Shown piece by piece: positions 26,720 through 36,150 of a stretch of 64,000 bases of DNA. The notes beneath the pieces were generated by a model. It did not search any database. It saw only the letters and a program-made list of their open reading frames with translations, and was not told where the DNA came from. Both the position numbers and the translations under genes were made by a program. This stretch comes from Gemmatimonadota bacterium (GTDB lineage: Bacteria > Gemmatimonadota > Gemmatimonadetes > Gemmatimonadales > Gemmatimonadaceae), in the NCBI GenBank assembly GCA_016191225.1, contig JACPPC010000023.1, positions 62,001 through 126,000 on the forward strand, given 5' to 3'. Numbering within the stretch: the first letter of the stretch is position 1; each line of letters opens with the position of its first letter.

Positions 26720-29700
26720 AGGTCGCCGAGTTCAGCGTTCGCAACGTCCAGTTCACGATCGTCGCCTTCGTCGCGCTGCTGGCGGTGGGCGCGTGGTCGC
26801 TCGTGACGATCCCGCGGGCCGAGGACCCCACCTTCCCGTTCCCGAGCTTCCCGATCGTCGCGGTGTATCCCGGCGCGAGCCCGGCGGACCTCGAGCAACT
26901 GGTGGTGGACCCGATCGAGAAGCGGGTGCGCGCGCTCGACGACATCAAGCGGGTCCGCACGCGGATCGAGGACGGGCTGGCGGTGGTGAGCGTCGAGTTC
27001 ACGGCTGACGTGGACGTGGACCGGAAGTACGACGACGTGGTGCGCGAGGTGAACGCGCTGCGCCCGCAGCTGCCGCAGGACCTGTCCCGGCTGGTGGTCA
27101 ACAAGATGAACGCCGCCGACGTGAACATCGTGCAGGTCGCGCTGACGTCGGAGACGGCGCCGTGGCGCGAGCTCGATGCGCGGGCCCGCGCCCTGCGCGA
27201 CGAGCTCGAGCGGCTGCCGGGGGTGCGCCAGTCGGAGGTCTGGGGCTACCCGAAGCGCGAGGTGCGCGTGGGGGTCGACCTGGGCCGGCTGGCGGCGCTG
27301 CGGATCCCGGTGAGCGCGGTGATGCAGGCGATCGGGGGCGAGAGCCTCAACATTCCGGGCGGCGCGGTGGACGCCGGCGAGCGCAAGTTCAACGTGAAGA
27401 CCAGCGGCTCGTACCGCTCGGCCGACGAGGTGGGCGCGACGGTGATCGGCGGCGGCGCGGGGGCGTCGGTGCGGGTGGGCGACGTGGCGGCGGTGGACTG
27501 GGCCTACGAGGACGCCAGCGTCGCGGTGCGGCACAATGGCACGCGCGCGGTCTGGGTCACGGCGGCCATGAAGGAGAACCAGAACATCCTCGCGGTGCGG
27601 GACGCGATCTGGAAGGAGCTCGACAAGGCGCAGGCGACGCTTCCCGCGAACATCGTGCTCGAGCGCGGATTCGACCAGTCGGTGAACGTGAAGGCGCGGC
27701 TGCTCCGGCTCGGCGAGGACTTCCTGATCGCGATCCTTCTCGTGCTGGTCACGCTGCTGCCACTCGGCTGGCGGGCCTCGGCGATCGTGATGGTGTCGAT
27801 CCCGCTCTCGCTCGCGATCGGCGTGTCGCTGCTCAAGGCCAGCGGGTTCACGATCAACCAGCTGTCGATCGTGGGCTTCGTGATCGCGCTGGGGCTGCTG
27901 GTGGACGACTCGATCGTGGTGGTGGAGAACATCAGCCGGTTCCTGCGGCAGGGGTATGCCCGCGCCGAGGCGGCGATCGCGGCCACGCAGCAGATCAGCG
28001 TGGCGGTGCTGGGGACGACCGCGACCCTGGTGTTCGCCTTCGTGCCGCTGCTGATGCTCCCCGGCGCCGCGGGGAAGTTCATCCGCGGGATGCCGATGGC
28101 GGTGGTGTTCACGATCCTCGCGTCGCTGCTGGTGTCGCTGACGATCATCCCGTTCCTCGCGAGCTTCCTGCTCAAGCCGGATCACGACGAGCGCGGGAAC
28201 GTCTTCCTGCGCCTCCTGAACCGGGCGATCGACGTGACGTATGCCCGGTGGCTGCACCGGGCGCTGGCGCGCCCCGGGCTGGTGCTGGGCTCGGCGGCGG
28301 TGCTGTTCGCGGGGGCGCTGGCGCTCGTTCCGGTGGTCGGCTTCTCGCTCTTTCCCAAGGCGGGGACGCCCCAGTTCCGCGTGACCGTGGAGGCCCCCGA
28401 CGGCGCGTCGCTGGCGGTGACGAACGCGGCGGTGAAGTTCGCCGAGCAGGCGCTGCTCAAGCGCCCGCAGGTGCGGCACGTGTACGCCAACGTGGGGCGC
28501 GGCAACCCCGAGATCTACTACAACGTGATCTCGCGCAACGAGCGCGCGAACGTGGGCGAGCTGTTCGTGCTGCTCGACGCGTTCGACCCCAGCCGGACGC
28601 CGGCCCTCTACGACTCGCTGCGGGCGACCTTCGACGCCTACGCCCCGGCGCGGATCGAGGTCCGGGAGTTCGAGCAGGGGCCGCCGATCGACGCCCCGAT
28701 CGCCATGCGCCTGCGGGGCCCGAACGTGGACACGCTGCGGATGCTGGCGGCCCGCATGGAAGCCGCGATCGCCGGGGTGCCGGGCACCCGGAGCGTCAGC
28801 AACCCGTTGCGGGTCTCGCGCACCGACCTCCGGCTCGACATCGACCGCGGCAAGGCGGGGCTGCTCGGCGTGCCGATGGCGGAGATCGACCGCACGGTGC
28901 GGCTGGGGATCGCCGGGCTGCCGGCGGGGAAGGTGCGCGCCGCCGACGGGCAGGAGTACGACGTCACCGTGCGCCTGCCGAGCGGCGAGCGCCAGGACCT
29001 GCGGGCGCTGCAGCGCACCTACGTGTCGAGCGCGACCGGCGCGCTGGTGCCACTGGAGCAGCTGGCGTCGCTGCGCTTCGAGGCCGGGGCGCCGATGATC
29101 GAGCACTTTGACGGGGAGCGCTCGGTGACGATCGCGAGCGACGTCGCCACCGGCTACAACACCGACAAGGTGACCCGCGCCGTGCTGGCGAAGCTCGAGG
29201 CGCTGCGGCTGCCCTCCGGTTACCGCCTCAAGGCGGCGGGGGAGATCGAGAGCCGGCAGGAGAGCTTCGGCGGCCTCGGGGCGGCGATCCTGGTCGCCAC
29301 CTTCGGCATCCTCGCGATCCTCGTGCTGGAGTTCCGCACCTTCCGCGGCACGCTGATCGTGGCGAGCGTGATTCCGCTCGGGATCGTGGGCGGGATCCTC
29401 GCGCTGCTGGCCGGGGGCTACTCGCTCTCGTTCACGGCGAGCATCGGCTTCGTGGCGCTGATCGGGATCGAGATCAAGAACTCGATCCTGCTGGTGGACT
29501 TCACGAACCAGCTGCGGGAGGGCGGCATGGCGTTGGGCGAGGCGATCGAGCAGGCGGGGCGGATCCGCTTCGTGCCGATCGTGCTCACGACGCTGACGGC
29601 GATCGGCGGGCTGCTGCCGCTGGCCCTGCAGGGGAGCTCGCTGTACTCGCCGCTGGCGAGCGTGATCATTGGCGGGCTCGTGAGCTCCACGCTGCTCAGC

Positions 29701-29820
29701 CGGCTGGTGACGCCGGTGATGTACCGGCTGATGCCGCCGAGCCTCGGGCCGCGCGGGGGGGCGGCGCGGCCGGCGATTGTCACCGCAGCGGAGCGCGTTG
29801 CTGCTCGCGCGACCGCGTAG
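26716..29820 (+). CDS. RND efflux pump, HAE1-like
   Basis: A 1034-aa inner-membrane pump starting at GTG 26716 inside the adaptor stop. The N-terminus is EFSVRNVQFTIVAFVALLAV. YPGASPADLEQLVVDPIEKR marks porter entry, GLLVDDSIVVVENISRFLRQ has the TM4 Asp pair, and EIKNSILLVDFTNQL has the TM10 Lys. It resembles the MexF/acriflavin-resistance branch with shorter second-loop sequences rather than AcrB itself. With the two upstream genes it forms a complete tripartite exporter under TetR control. The drug, solvent or lipid substrate is unknown. Confidence 0.93.
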   Translation: MKVAEFSVRNVQFTIVAFVALLAVGAWSLVTIPRAEDPTFPFPSFPIVAVYPGASPADLEQLVVDPIEKRVRALDDIKRVRTRIEDGLAVVSVEFTADVDVDRKYDDVVREVNALRPQLPQDLSRLVVNKMNAADVNIVQVALTSETAPWRELDARARALRDELERLPGVRQSEVWGYPKREVRVGVDLGRLAALRIPVSAVMQAIGGESLNIPGGAVDAGERKFNVKTSGSYRSADEVGATVIGGGAGASVRVGDVAAVDWAYEDASVAVRHNGTRAVWVTAAMKENQNILAVRDAIWKELDKAQATLPANIVLERGFDQSVNVKARLLRLGEDFLIAILLVLVTLLPLGWRASAIVMVSIPLSLAIGVSLLKASGFTINQLSIVGFVIALGLLVDDSIVVVENISRFLRQGYARAEAAIAATQQISVAVLGTTATLVFAFVPLLMLPGAAGKFIRGMPMAVVFTILASLLVSLTIIPFLASFLLKPDHDERGNVFLRLLNRAIDVTYARWLHRALARPGLVLGSAAVLFAGALALVPVVGFSLFPKAGTPQFRVTVEAPDGASLAVTNAAVKFAEQALLKRPQVRHVYANVGRGNPEIYYNVISRNERANVGELFVLLDAFDPSRTPALYDSLRATFDAYAPARIEVREFEQGPPIDAPIAMRLRGPNVDTLRMLAARMEAAIAGVPGTRSVSNPLRVSRTDLRLDIDRGKAGLLGVPMAEIDRTVRLGIAGLPAGKVRAADGQEYDVTVRLPSGERQDLRALQRTYVSSATGALVPLEQLASLRFEAGAPMIEHFDGERSVTIASDVATGYNTDKVTRAVLAKLEALRLPSGYRLKAAGEIESRQESFGGLGAAILVATFGILAILVLEFRTFRGTLIVASVIPLGIVGGILALLAGGYSLSFTASIGFVALIGIEIKNSILLVDFTNQLREGGMALGEAIEQAGRIRFVPIVLTTLTAIGGLLPLALQGSSLYSPLASVIIGGLVSSTLLSRLVTPVMYRLMPPSLGPRGGAARPAIVTAAERVAARATA

Positions 29821-30078
29821 CCGGCGACGCAGGAGGAATCCGCGAGCAGGGACGAGTCGTACTCCCCGCCGCAGGCGAGATGAAGTCCGTGCAGGCGGCG
29901 CGCACTTGCGCAAATGGCCAACGCGAGTATCGTGGACGTATCGCCCGACGCCGGGTCGATCTCGCGTGCATCTTCGCGGGGCCGGCGCAGCCGTGCCCGG
30001 AAGTGGCCTCGGAGCGGCACTCGCCTCCGTATCGCGAGGACCCCTTGCGCTCCGAATGCCTCGGGGAAGGATGGCCGC

Positions 30079-32115
30079 ATGACGCACCGTTACGAAGTCG
30101 CCCCCCCTTGCTGGCCCAAGACTGCGTCGCTGACGCGCGTACGTTCGTGGTTCCTCGCCACGTTGGTGTTCGCGACAGCCACCGCGTGCGATAGGACGCC
30201 CGATCGGCTCGTCGCCCCCAACGCTGCGAGCGTCGTTGTGCCGGTGCCGTTCGCGAGCGTGGCCTCGTACGTCGCGGCCGGGACTCGCAACGAGCTGGTG
30301 GCCGACCCATCGCTCGTGGTGGTGACGACAGCTCTTGCCAATCCCGAGGTGGCGTTGCGCGCCCACCTGAGCCTGACCGGTGCCACGCTGGTCGACGTGA
30401 CGCGCATTCCGCACCTGGCGGGGCACTGGATCGTTCGCCTTCCCCTCGGAACGGCGAGCGAGGCGACGGCGGACCTCCGGGCACGGCTTCGAGCCGACGA
30501 CCGTTTCACCTTCACTTCGGTTGCGCACCGCAGGGTTGGCTCGACCGACCCGACCTTCTTCCTGAATCGGGTAACCGTGCCGTTTCGGGATGGTACGTCG
30601 CGGCTCGAGGTGGACAGCATTGCGGGAGCGCTCGACATGACCGTGATTGCGGCGCCCGACCCGGCGCGAGGTCGCCCGTGGTTTCAATTCGAATACTCAC
30701 GGAGAACAGAACGAGACTTGTTCGCACAATCCTCAACGCTCGACTCGAGCAGGCACGTCGTGTGGGCCGCGCCGGATCGGCTCGAGCGGCTCGACCTGGC
30801 GTCAGTACCCACCGATCCGTACTACGGATCGCAGTTCCATCTCAAGAATGCGCTCCTGAAGAACGGCGTCCCGGTCGATATCGACGTCGAGCGGGTCTGG
30901 GATTACACGAAGGGGTACGGTGCTGGAGGGTCAATGATCATCGCGGTGGTCGACGATGGAATCGAGTCGGCGCACCCGGACCTGTCCAACACGTTTCCCG
31001 GATTCGACGCAATGGGAACGTGTGGAACGTGTCCCAACGACGTGCAGCGCGGTCCCTCACATGGACAGGGAGTCGTTGGCATCATGGCCGCGACGCACAG
31101 CAATGGTGTCGGGGTAAGCGGTGTAGCGCCGGAGGCGAGTTACTACCCGGTGAGAATCGCGGACAATAACCCGTTCGGATGGTACGGCAGCCCGGCGCAG
31201 ATCGCGAGCGGCATCAATTGGGCAGCGATGTTGCTCGGTGCGCCCATCCTCAACAACAGTTGGGGGTTCGCCTTCGGAAGTGCCGGAAACTACCCCGAAG
31301 TTGAAACCGCGATCAACAACGCCGCCGTGAACGGTCGCGGCGGAAAGGGCACGGTGCTCGTGTTCGCGGCGGGCAATCCCTCACGCCGGAACATCGGCGA
31401 AATACAAGGCGTCTTGTATCCTGCAACGAACGCGAACGTGATCGCGGTCAGCGCTATCGACCGGCACGGCGATGCGTCAAACTACGCGCCGCGCGGATCT
31501 GCCATCGCCTTGGTGGCTCCCAGCTCTCCCGGTCCTCTCGTTCAGGGACTCGGGTGGTGTCAGCCGGGAAGTCAGGAGGACGTGCTATCGCTCGATCTGT
31601 CGGGTTCGCGCGGCTGCAACGATGGGCCGACGCTCGACCTGACGGGCACCTTTGGCGGAACGTCGGCCGCCGCACCGCAAGTCTCTGGCGTCGTCGCGCT
31701 CCTCCTCTCGCGAGAGCCTAGCCTGAGTCTGACGCAAGTGCGGGCACGGTTGACCGCCGGGGCCGACCCATGGGGACTCTCCACCGATTTCGGCGCCGGC
31801 AAGCTGAACGCGCTGTTCACCGTCTTTCCCCTCGCGGCGTCGGTGTCAGGCCCGGCAGCGATCACGTCGCCCGGCAACTACACGTGGACCACCAACGTGA
31901 CTGGCGGCGACGCGCAGTACTCCTACGCATGGCACTATAGAAACCTGGGCACCGTGAATTGGGTCCATCTCGGTCCGGGGCCGGCGGTCACCAGGAACAT
32001 CCAGCCTTCAACGATGAGCTTCAGCCTCCGGGTGACGGTAACCAGCCAGTGGCGTTCGGTCCAGGCGCTCAAGAGTGTCAGCAACGATCAGAGCCAATGC
32101 ACGCCGTACTGCTAG
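30079..32115 (+). CDS. secreted subtilisin-like serine protease (S8)
   Basis: A 678-aa exported protease. The N-terminus has a basic region then RSWFLATLVFATATACD, a signal peptide with a possible lipid-anchored Cys. Residues about 50-240 look like an inhibitor-type propeptide. Catalytic residues are Asp292 in IAVVDDGIESAHPDL, His328 in GPSHGQGVVGIMAA, oxyanion Asn393 in ILNNSWG, and Ser529 in GGTSAAAPQVSG. A beta-rich Ig-like tail follows residue 585. A Cys cluster (TCGTCPND, GWCQPG, RGCND) suggests disulfides. Codon and base use is noticeably less GC-rich than the flanking genes, a sign of recent transfer or relaxed bias. ATG 30079 is the first start giving a signal peptide; about 258 bases without a gene precede it. 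Confidence 0.88.
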   Translation: MTHRYEVAPPCWPKTASLTRVRSWFLATLVFATATACDRTPDRLVAPNAASVVVPVPFASVASYVAAGTRNELVADPSLVVVTTALANPEVALRAHLSLTGATLVDVTRIPHLAGHWIVRLPLGTASEATADLRARLRADDRFTFTSVAHRRVGSTDPTFFLNRVTVPFRDGTSRLEVDSIAGALDMTVIAAPDPARGRPWFQFEYSRRTERDLFAQSSTLDSSRHVVWAAPDRLERLDLASVPTDPYYGSQFHLKNALLKNGVPVDIDVERVWDYTKGYGAGGSMIIAVVDDGIESAHPDLSNTFPGFDAMGTCGTCPNDVQRGPSHGQGVVGIMAATHSNGVGVSGVAPEASYYPVRIADNNPFGWYGSPAQIASGINWAAMLLGAPILNNSWGFAFGSAGNYPEVETAINNAAVNGRGGKGTVLVFAAGNPSRRNIGEIQGVLYPATNANVIAVSAIDRHGDASNYAPRGSAIALVAPSSPGPLVQGLGWCQPGSQEDVLSLDLSGSRGCNDGPTLDLTGTFGGTSAAAPQVSGVVALLLSREPSLSLTQVRARLTAGADPWGLSTDFGAGKLNALFTVFPLAASVSGPAAITSPGNYTWTTNVTGGDAQYSYAWHYRNLGTVNWVHLGPGPAVTRNIQPSTMSFSLRVTVTSQWRSVQALKSVSNDQSQCTPYC

Positions 32116-32636
32116 GCCGCCGGCGCGGTCTCGTGCCAGAGCGCGACGCGCAGCGCCGGTACTCGTGCGGCCGACCGACAGTATCGCCGCGGCCGACACT
32201 CGGACGACTGCGCAGGATTTCTGCGGCCTGGTGCCTTGCGATGGGCGCCGTCGGCTGCAGCTCCGGAACGGCACCGGACCGCGTGCTCCCCGTTGAATTG
32301 CTCACGACCCCTGGCGTGCTGGGGCCCATTCCGGCAAGGGTCACGACATCCGCCCCACGCCAAGTCGAAGTCGTTGTCGGTTTTGTAGCCAATGTTCCAT
32401 GCAGAGAATCGGCCGCGACCGCAAGCATCACGCCGGGCACTCTTGTTCTCGTCATCACGACGAACGTGGGAGATGGCGCCTGCTCGCAGACCGTCACTCC
32501 GTTCAGGTTCGCGGCGACGGTTCGGGAGGTTCCAGCGGGCAGCGTCAGGGTACTGGTGAGGATTCGTTCGGTTGAGGCGGCGGGTGAGAGCGTATTTGAT
32601 CAGGCCGCAGGCGAGCAGGTTCTGATCGTCGACTGA
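32097..32636 (+). CDS. small putative lipoprotein, unknown function
   Basis: Roughly 179 aa if started at ATG 32097, overlapping the protease stop by 19 bases; GTG 32132 is an alternative. A hydrophobic stretch AAWCLAMGAVGCSSGTAPD near residues 50-68 looks like a lipoprotein signal with Cys after AVG, but it lies unusually far from the N-terminus. This suggests a later true start that I could not fix (no nearby ATG/GTG gives a full signal peptide). The mature part is a compact beta-type domain with RQVEVVVGFVANVPC and two further Cys. Base composition matches the preceding protease, so the two probably moved together. Confidence 0.5.
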   Translation: MHAVLLGRRRGLVPERDAQRRYSCGRPTVSPRPTLGRLRRISAAWCLAMGAVGCSSGTAPDRVLPVELLTTPGVLGPIPARVTTSAPRQVEVVVGFVANVPCRESAATASITPGTLVLVITTNVGDGACSQTVTPFRFAATVREVPAGSVRVLVRIRSVEAAGESVFDQAAGEQVLIVD

Positions 32637-32661
32637 TCGTCCGGCGAACCAGTGTTGGTCC

Positions 32662-32692
32662 GGGGCCCCGGCGAAGAATCCGCCGGGGTCCC
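32662..32692. terminator. hairpin between convergent genes
   Basis: A 12-bp stem (one G-T wobble) pairs 32662-32673 with 32681-32692 around a 7-base loop, between the lipoprotein stop and the convergent DUF3885 stop. No T-tract follows on either strand, so it may be a Rho-aided or simply protective hairpin. Confidence 0.45.
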
Positions 32693-32700
32693 AGCCAGCC

Positions 32701-33426
32701 TCAACCAACGGCGCATCTTGACGGGCGTCGAGCGGCCAGGGCACGGTCCGCTGACAACTTGCGGTAGCGGTGGACTCGACGGGTCGCGAACACCGCGTCG
32801 ATCGCCTCGCGCCAATGGTCCACGATCCAGTCGTTGTGCGCCCGATAGAGGTGCGCGATCCTGGCGGGGTCGTCCGCGAAGACGAGGAAGCCGCGGTCGT
32901 CGTACATGTGAAAGACGATGCCGTTCTCCGGGGCGATGAAGTACACCCCCTGCCCGATGCCCGGCTCGCGCCCCTGCTCGTAGTTGGCGATGCCGGCGAG
33001 GATCTCCCGCCAGGCGAGGTTCGCGAACGGCGCCGCCACCAGCACCTGCTCGAACGAGTACGGCTCGTCGTCGCCGGGCTCCCGGGGCATCGTCACGCGC
33101 CGGTGGTCGGTGCCGAGGACCGCGTGCCTGCCCAGCAGCTGGTAGAGGTGGCCGGGCGTGGTGTCGCCGAACATGGCGTCGGGTCCCGGCCAGTCGTTGA
33201 CCAAGAGGAGCAGCCGGTCGGCCGGCGCGAAGCACCCCGCGATGATGGTCGCCGCCCGGCTCGCCACCTGCGCGAGCCGCTCGTCCGAGCCATTGGGCAA
33301 CTGCCCGCCCAGGTCGAACCGGAGGTGGACGTCGTGGATGAACGGCGCCGCGGCCTGCGCCAGGTCGCTCTCCGGAAAGCGCGCCGCGAGGCAGGCGTCG
33401 AGCTCGGCGAAGAGGGTCGGGGTCAT
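32701..33426 (-). CDS. DUF3885-family protein
   Basis: A 241-aa soluble protein. Conserved-looking blocks of the DUF3885 family are VHLRFDLGGQLPNGSDER near 33-50, LLLVNDWPGPDAMFGDTTP near 73-91, NYEQGREPGIGQGVYFI near 148-164, and FHMYDDRG at 172-179. The family has no assigned biochemical function that I know of. The start is ATG 33426, 11 bases after the stop of the VWA gene, so they are likely co-transcribed. The last 15 residues are basic and poorly conserved-looking. Confidence 0.75.
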   Translation of the reverse strand: MTPTLFAELDACLAARFPESDLAQAAAPFIHDVHLRFDLGGQLPNGSDERLAQVASRAATIIAGCFAPADRLLLLVNDWPGPDAMFGDTTPGHLYQLLGRHAVLGTDHRRVTMPREPGDDEPYSFEQVLVAAPFANLAWREILAGIANYEQGREPGIGQGVYFIAPENGIVFHMYDDRGFLVFADDPARIAHLYRAHNDWIVDHWREAIDAVFATRRVHRYRKLSADRALAARRPSRCAVG

Positions 33427-33437
33427 CGGGCGGCGCC

Positions 33438-34712
33438 CTAGCTGACGGTCTTCGTCTTGCGCCGCAGGAAGTCCATCAGCACGAACTGGCCGAGCGACAT
33501 CGTGTTGGTGAAGTACGCCTTGCCGCGGCTGATCGCGCTCATCTGCTTCACGAACTCCACGAGGGCGCGGTCGCGGGCGAGCATGAAGGTGTTGATCACG
33601 ATCCCGCTCTTGCGGCAGCTGGCGACTTCCTTGAGGGTCTGCGCGATCACGCTCGCGTCGAGGCCCACGGAGTTCTTGTAGATCTTGCCGTCGGGCATGG
33701 TGAGGGCGCTCGGCTTGCCGTCGGTGATCATCACGACCTGGCGCATGTCCTTCTTCTGCGCCATCAGGATGCGCCGCGCGAGCTTGAGCCCCTCGCAGGT
33801 GTTGGTGTGGTACGGCCCCACCTGCGCGTGGGCGAGGGTCGCGATCGGGATCTCCTCGGCGCTGTCGTGGAAGAGGACCACGCGGATCGAGTCGCCCGGG
33901 AACTGGGTGCGGATCAGGTGCGTGAGCGCGAGGGCGACCTTCTTGGCCGGCGTGAAGCGATCCTCGCCGTAGAGGATCATCGAGTGCGAGCAGTCGAGCA
34001 TCAGCACGGTGGCGCAGCTGGAGCGATACTCCGACTGGCGCACCATCAGGTCGTCGTAGTCGAGGTCGAGGGGGACCTCGAGCGAGCCGGTGCGGGCGAG
34101 GGCGTTGGTGAGGGTGGCGTTGACGTCGAGGTTGAGCACGTCGCCGAACTCGTACGGCTTGCTCCACCCGTCGGCCTCGATGCCGGTGCTGAGGTATGGC
34201 GTGTCGTGGCTGCCGAAGCTCGACTTGCCGAGTGAGCCGAGGAGGCCGCGCAGGGTGCGGTAGCCGAGGAAGTCGATCCCCTTCCCGGTGAGGTTGAACT
34301 GCACGTCGCGCGCGGCGGCCTGGCCGAGCCCGCCCTTGCCGGTCACCGGCTGGTGCGAATCCGGCAGCTGCGGCGGCGTGTCCACGTTCAGGTAGCCCTC
34401 GGCGATCAGCCGCTGCACGAGCGCGTCGAGCATCGCCGCCAGCCGTTGCTGCGCGTCCTCGTCCCCCTCGCCGCGCAGGGCCTCGAGCATCTCGGGGGTG
34501 AACTGCCCGCTGTCGAACAGCGCCTGGAGGATCGCCTCCTTGAGCGCGTCCATGCTGCGGTCCGGCTCGCCGCCGAACTCGCCCCAGTGCGGGTGGCGCG
34601 GCCCGGCGAAGCCCGACTGGAGGAGGAAGTCGGCGAGCTGGTCGAGCAGCGCCTGGAGGTCGACGGCGTCGGCGAGCTCGGGGCTGTACTTGCCGTAGGT
34701 GTGCGCGCGCAT
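33438..34712 (-). CDS. von Willebrand factor A domain protein (MoxR/ChlD-like partner)
   Basis: A 424-aa cytoplasmic protein without a signal peptide. Residues 1-210 are a helical, Gln/Leu-rich region. Residues about 232-420 form a VWA domain with the MIDAS motif DCSHS at 240-244, a Thr at about 303 in YHTNTCEG, and ITDGKPSA at 329-336. VWA proteins of this type act with MoxR or Mg-chelatase-like AAA ATPases to insert metals or remodel complexes. A candidate partner is encoded at 42556, about 8 kb away on the same strand. ATG 34712 is used because coding bias and family-like sequence begin there; no strong Shine-Dalgarno is visible. DUF3885 follows. Confidence 0.85.
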   Translation of the reverse strand: MRAHTYGKYSPELADAVDLQALLDQLADFLLQSGFAGPRHPHWGEFGGEPDRSMDALKEAILQALFDSGQFTPEMLEALRGEGDEDAQQRLAAMLDALVQRLIAEGYLNVDTPPQLPDSHQPVTGKGGLGQAAARDVQFNLTGKGIDFLGYRTLRGLLGSLGKSSFGSHDTPYLSTGIEADGWSKPYEFGDVLNLDVNATLTNALARTGSLEVPLDLDYDDLMVRQSEYRSSCATVLMLDCSHSMILYGEDRFTPAKKVALALTHLIRTQFPGDSIRVVLFHDSAEEIPIATLAHAQVGPYHTNTCEGLKLARRILMAQKKDMRQVVMITDGKPSALTMPDGKIYKNSVGLDASVIAQTLKEVASCRKSGIVINTFMLARDRALVEFVKQMSAISRGKAYFTNTMSLGQFVLMDFLRRKTKTVS

Positions 34713-34757
34713 CTGCTGAAGCGTGGCGAGGGAACCGCGGCGGGGCAAGCGGCGGGG

Positions 34758-34791
34758 CGGCGTGCGCGGCGGCGTGCGCGGCGGCGTGCGT
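34758..34791. repeat. 12-bp tandem repeat, three copies
   Basis: The unit CGGCGTGCGCGG occurs three times head to tail (the last copy partial) between the VWA start and the MFS promoter. It is a slipped-strand candidate in the divergent promoter region and could vary in copy number. Confidence 0.8.
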
Positions 34792-34856
34792 GTCGCCCTG
34801 CCTGTCGCCGCTCGCCGCTCCATGGCGGGCGCCGCGCCATCCCCGGAACCCCGGCG

Positions 34857-34886
34857 TTGCCGGCGTCGTTCCCCGCCCGGTAGAAT
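34857..34886 (+). promoter_or_regulatory. promoter of the MFS gene, leaderless
   Basis: TTGCCG (34857-34862), an 18-base spacer and TAGAAT (34881-34886) end 6 bases before the ATG at 34893. No Shine-Dalgarno lies between, so the transcript should start at the initiation codon. Confidence 0.6.
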
Positions 34887-34892
34887 GCGCGG

Positions 34893-36128
34893 ATGGCCAG
34901 CGCGTCGCTGAACCCGTTCGGGACCCTCGCGCGGCACCGCAACTTCCGGCTCTTCTGGTACGGTCAGACCCTCTCCCTCGTCGGCACGTGGATGCAGGGG
35001 ATGGCGCAGGGGTGGCTCGCCCTCGAGCTGACCAACAACGCCTTCCTCGTCGGCGCGGTCGCCGCCGCCGGCTCGCTGCCGATCCTCCTCTTCACGCTCC
35101 CCGCCGGCGTGATCGTCGACCACGAGCGCAAGCTGCGGCTCGTGATCCTGATGCAGGTGATGATGCTCCTGCAGGCGACGGCCCTCTGGCTGTTCACCCT
35201 CACGGGGCACATCGGCATGGGGTCGCTGCTGGTGCTGGCCGCCCTCGGCGGGCTCTGCTCGGCGATCGAGATCCCGGCACGGCAGGCGCTGATCGTGCAC
35301 CTCGTCTCGCGCGAGGACCTGCAGGGCGCGATCGCCCTCAACTCGAGCGGGTTCAACCTGGCGCGGATCGTCGGCCCGGCGCTGGCGGCGCTCACGATCG
35401 CGTCGCTCGGCATCGCCTGGTGCTTCGGGCTCAACGCGCTCTCGTTCGTGACGGTGATCGGCGGCCTGCTGCTGATCCGGCTCCCCGAGGGGGCGGACGA
35501 GGCGACGGAGCGCGAGGGGACGCGGGCCGAGGCGCTGATCGAGGGGCTGCGCTACATGGCGGGGACGCCGGCGGTGCGGGCGCTGATGGGGCTCGTCGCG
35601 ATCTACGGCATCTTCGGCGGCCCGTACCTGACGCTGATGCCGGTGGTGGCGCGCGACCAGCTCGGGCTCGGCGCCGGCGGCTACGGCGCGCTCCTCTCGA
35701 GCGTGGGCATCGGCGGGGTGGTCGGCGCGCTCGTGGTGGCGGGGGCGGCCGGGCGGCTGCCGCGCCAGTCGCTGCTGTACGGCAGCGCGATCGCCTTCTG
35801 CGTGCTCCTGATCGCGTTCTCGTTCACGCGCACGCTGTGGGGCGCGGTGCCGATCCTGGTGGCAACCGGCTTCATGATGATCGTGGTGAACGCCCTCGCC
35901 AACGGGCTGCTGCAGTCGATCGTCCCCAACGCGCTGCGGGGCCGGCTGATGGCGGCGTACTCGTTCCTGATCGTCGGGCTGGCGCAGGCGGCGGGGTCGT
36001 TTGGCGCGGGGGCGGTGGCCCGCGCGGCCGGCGTGCGCTGGGCGATCGGCGGCGGGGCGGCGATCATGCTCGCCTACACGCTGGTGGCGCGGGCGCGGAC
36101 GCCCTCCCTCACGCCGCCCGCGGCCTGA
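34893..36128 (+). CDS. major facilitator superfamily exporter (MFS_3/EntS-like)
   Basis: A 411-aa protein with 12 predicted membrane helices. The N-terminus FRLFWYGQTLSLVGTWMQG and helix-3 region AIEIPARQALIVHLVSREDL, then ALNSSGFNLARIVGPALAAL, are hallmarks of the enterobactin-exporter-like MFS group. The loop after TM2 has GVIVDHERKLRLVI, a variant of the MFS A-motif. It would export a small molecule by proton antiport; the neighbouring TonB receptor allows a guess at siderophore export, but no siderophore biosynthesis genes are present. The start is set by the promoter 6 bases upstream. Confidence 0.9.
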   Translation: MASASLNPFGTLARHRNFRLFWYGQTLSLVGTWMQGMAQGWLALELTNNAFLVGAVAAAGSLPILLFTLPAGVIVDHERKLRLVILMQVMMLLQATALWLFTLTGHIGMGSLLVLAALGGLCSAIEIPARQALIVHLVSREDLQGAIALNSSGFNLARIVGPALAALTIASLGIAWCFGLNALSFVTVIGGLLLIRLPEGADEATEREGTRAEALIEGLRYMAGTPAVRALMGLVAIYGIFGGPYLTLMPVVARDQLGLGAGGYGALLSSVGIGGVVGALVVAGAAGRLPRQSLLYGSAIAFCVLLIAFSFTRTLWGAVPILVATGFMMIVVNALANGLLQSIVPNALRGRLMAAYSFLIVGLAQAAGSFGAGAVARAAGVRWAIGGGAAIMLAYTLVARARTPSLTPPAA

Positions 36129-36150
36129 GCCCGCGAGGGCGCGAGCGACG

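Noticed and set aside
24279..29820. Heavy-metal (CusA-type) assignment for the TetR-controlled RND system
   Set aside because: The pump lacks the Met-rich periplasmic segments expected for metal exporters, and TetR rather than a metal sensor controls it.
26017..30687. 1556-codon minus-strand frame opposite the RND pump
   Set aside because: It is antisense to three well-supported efflux genes, rich in Arg/His/Pro/Gly from reading codon third positions, and has no recognisable domains.
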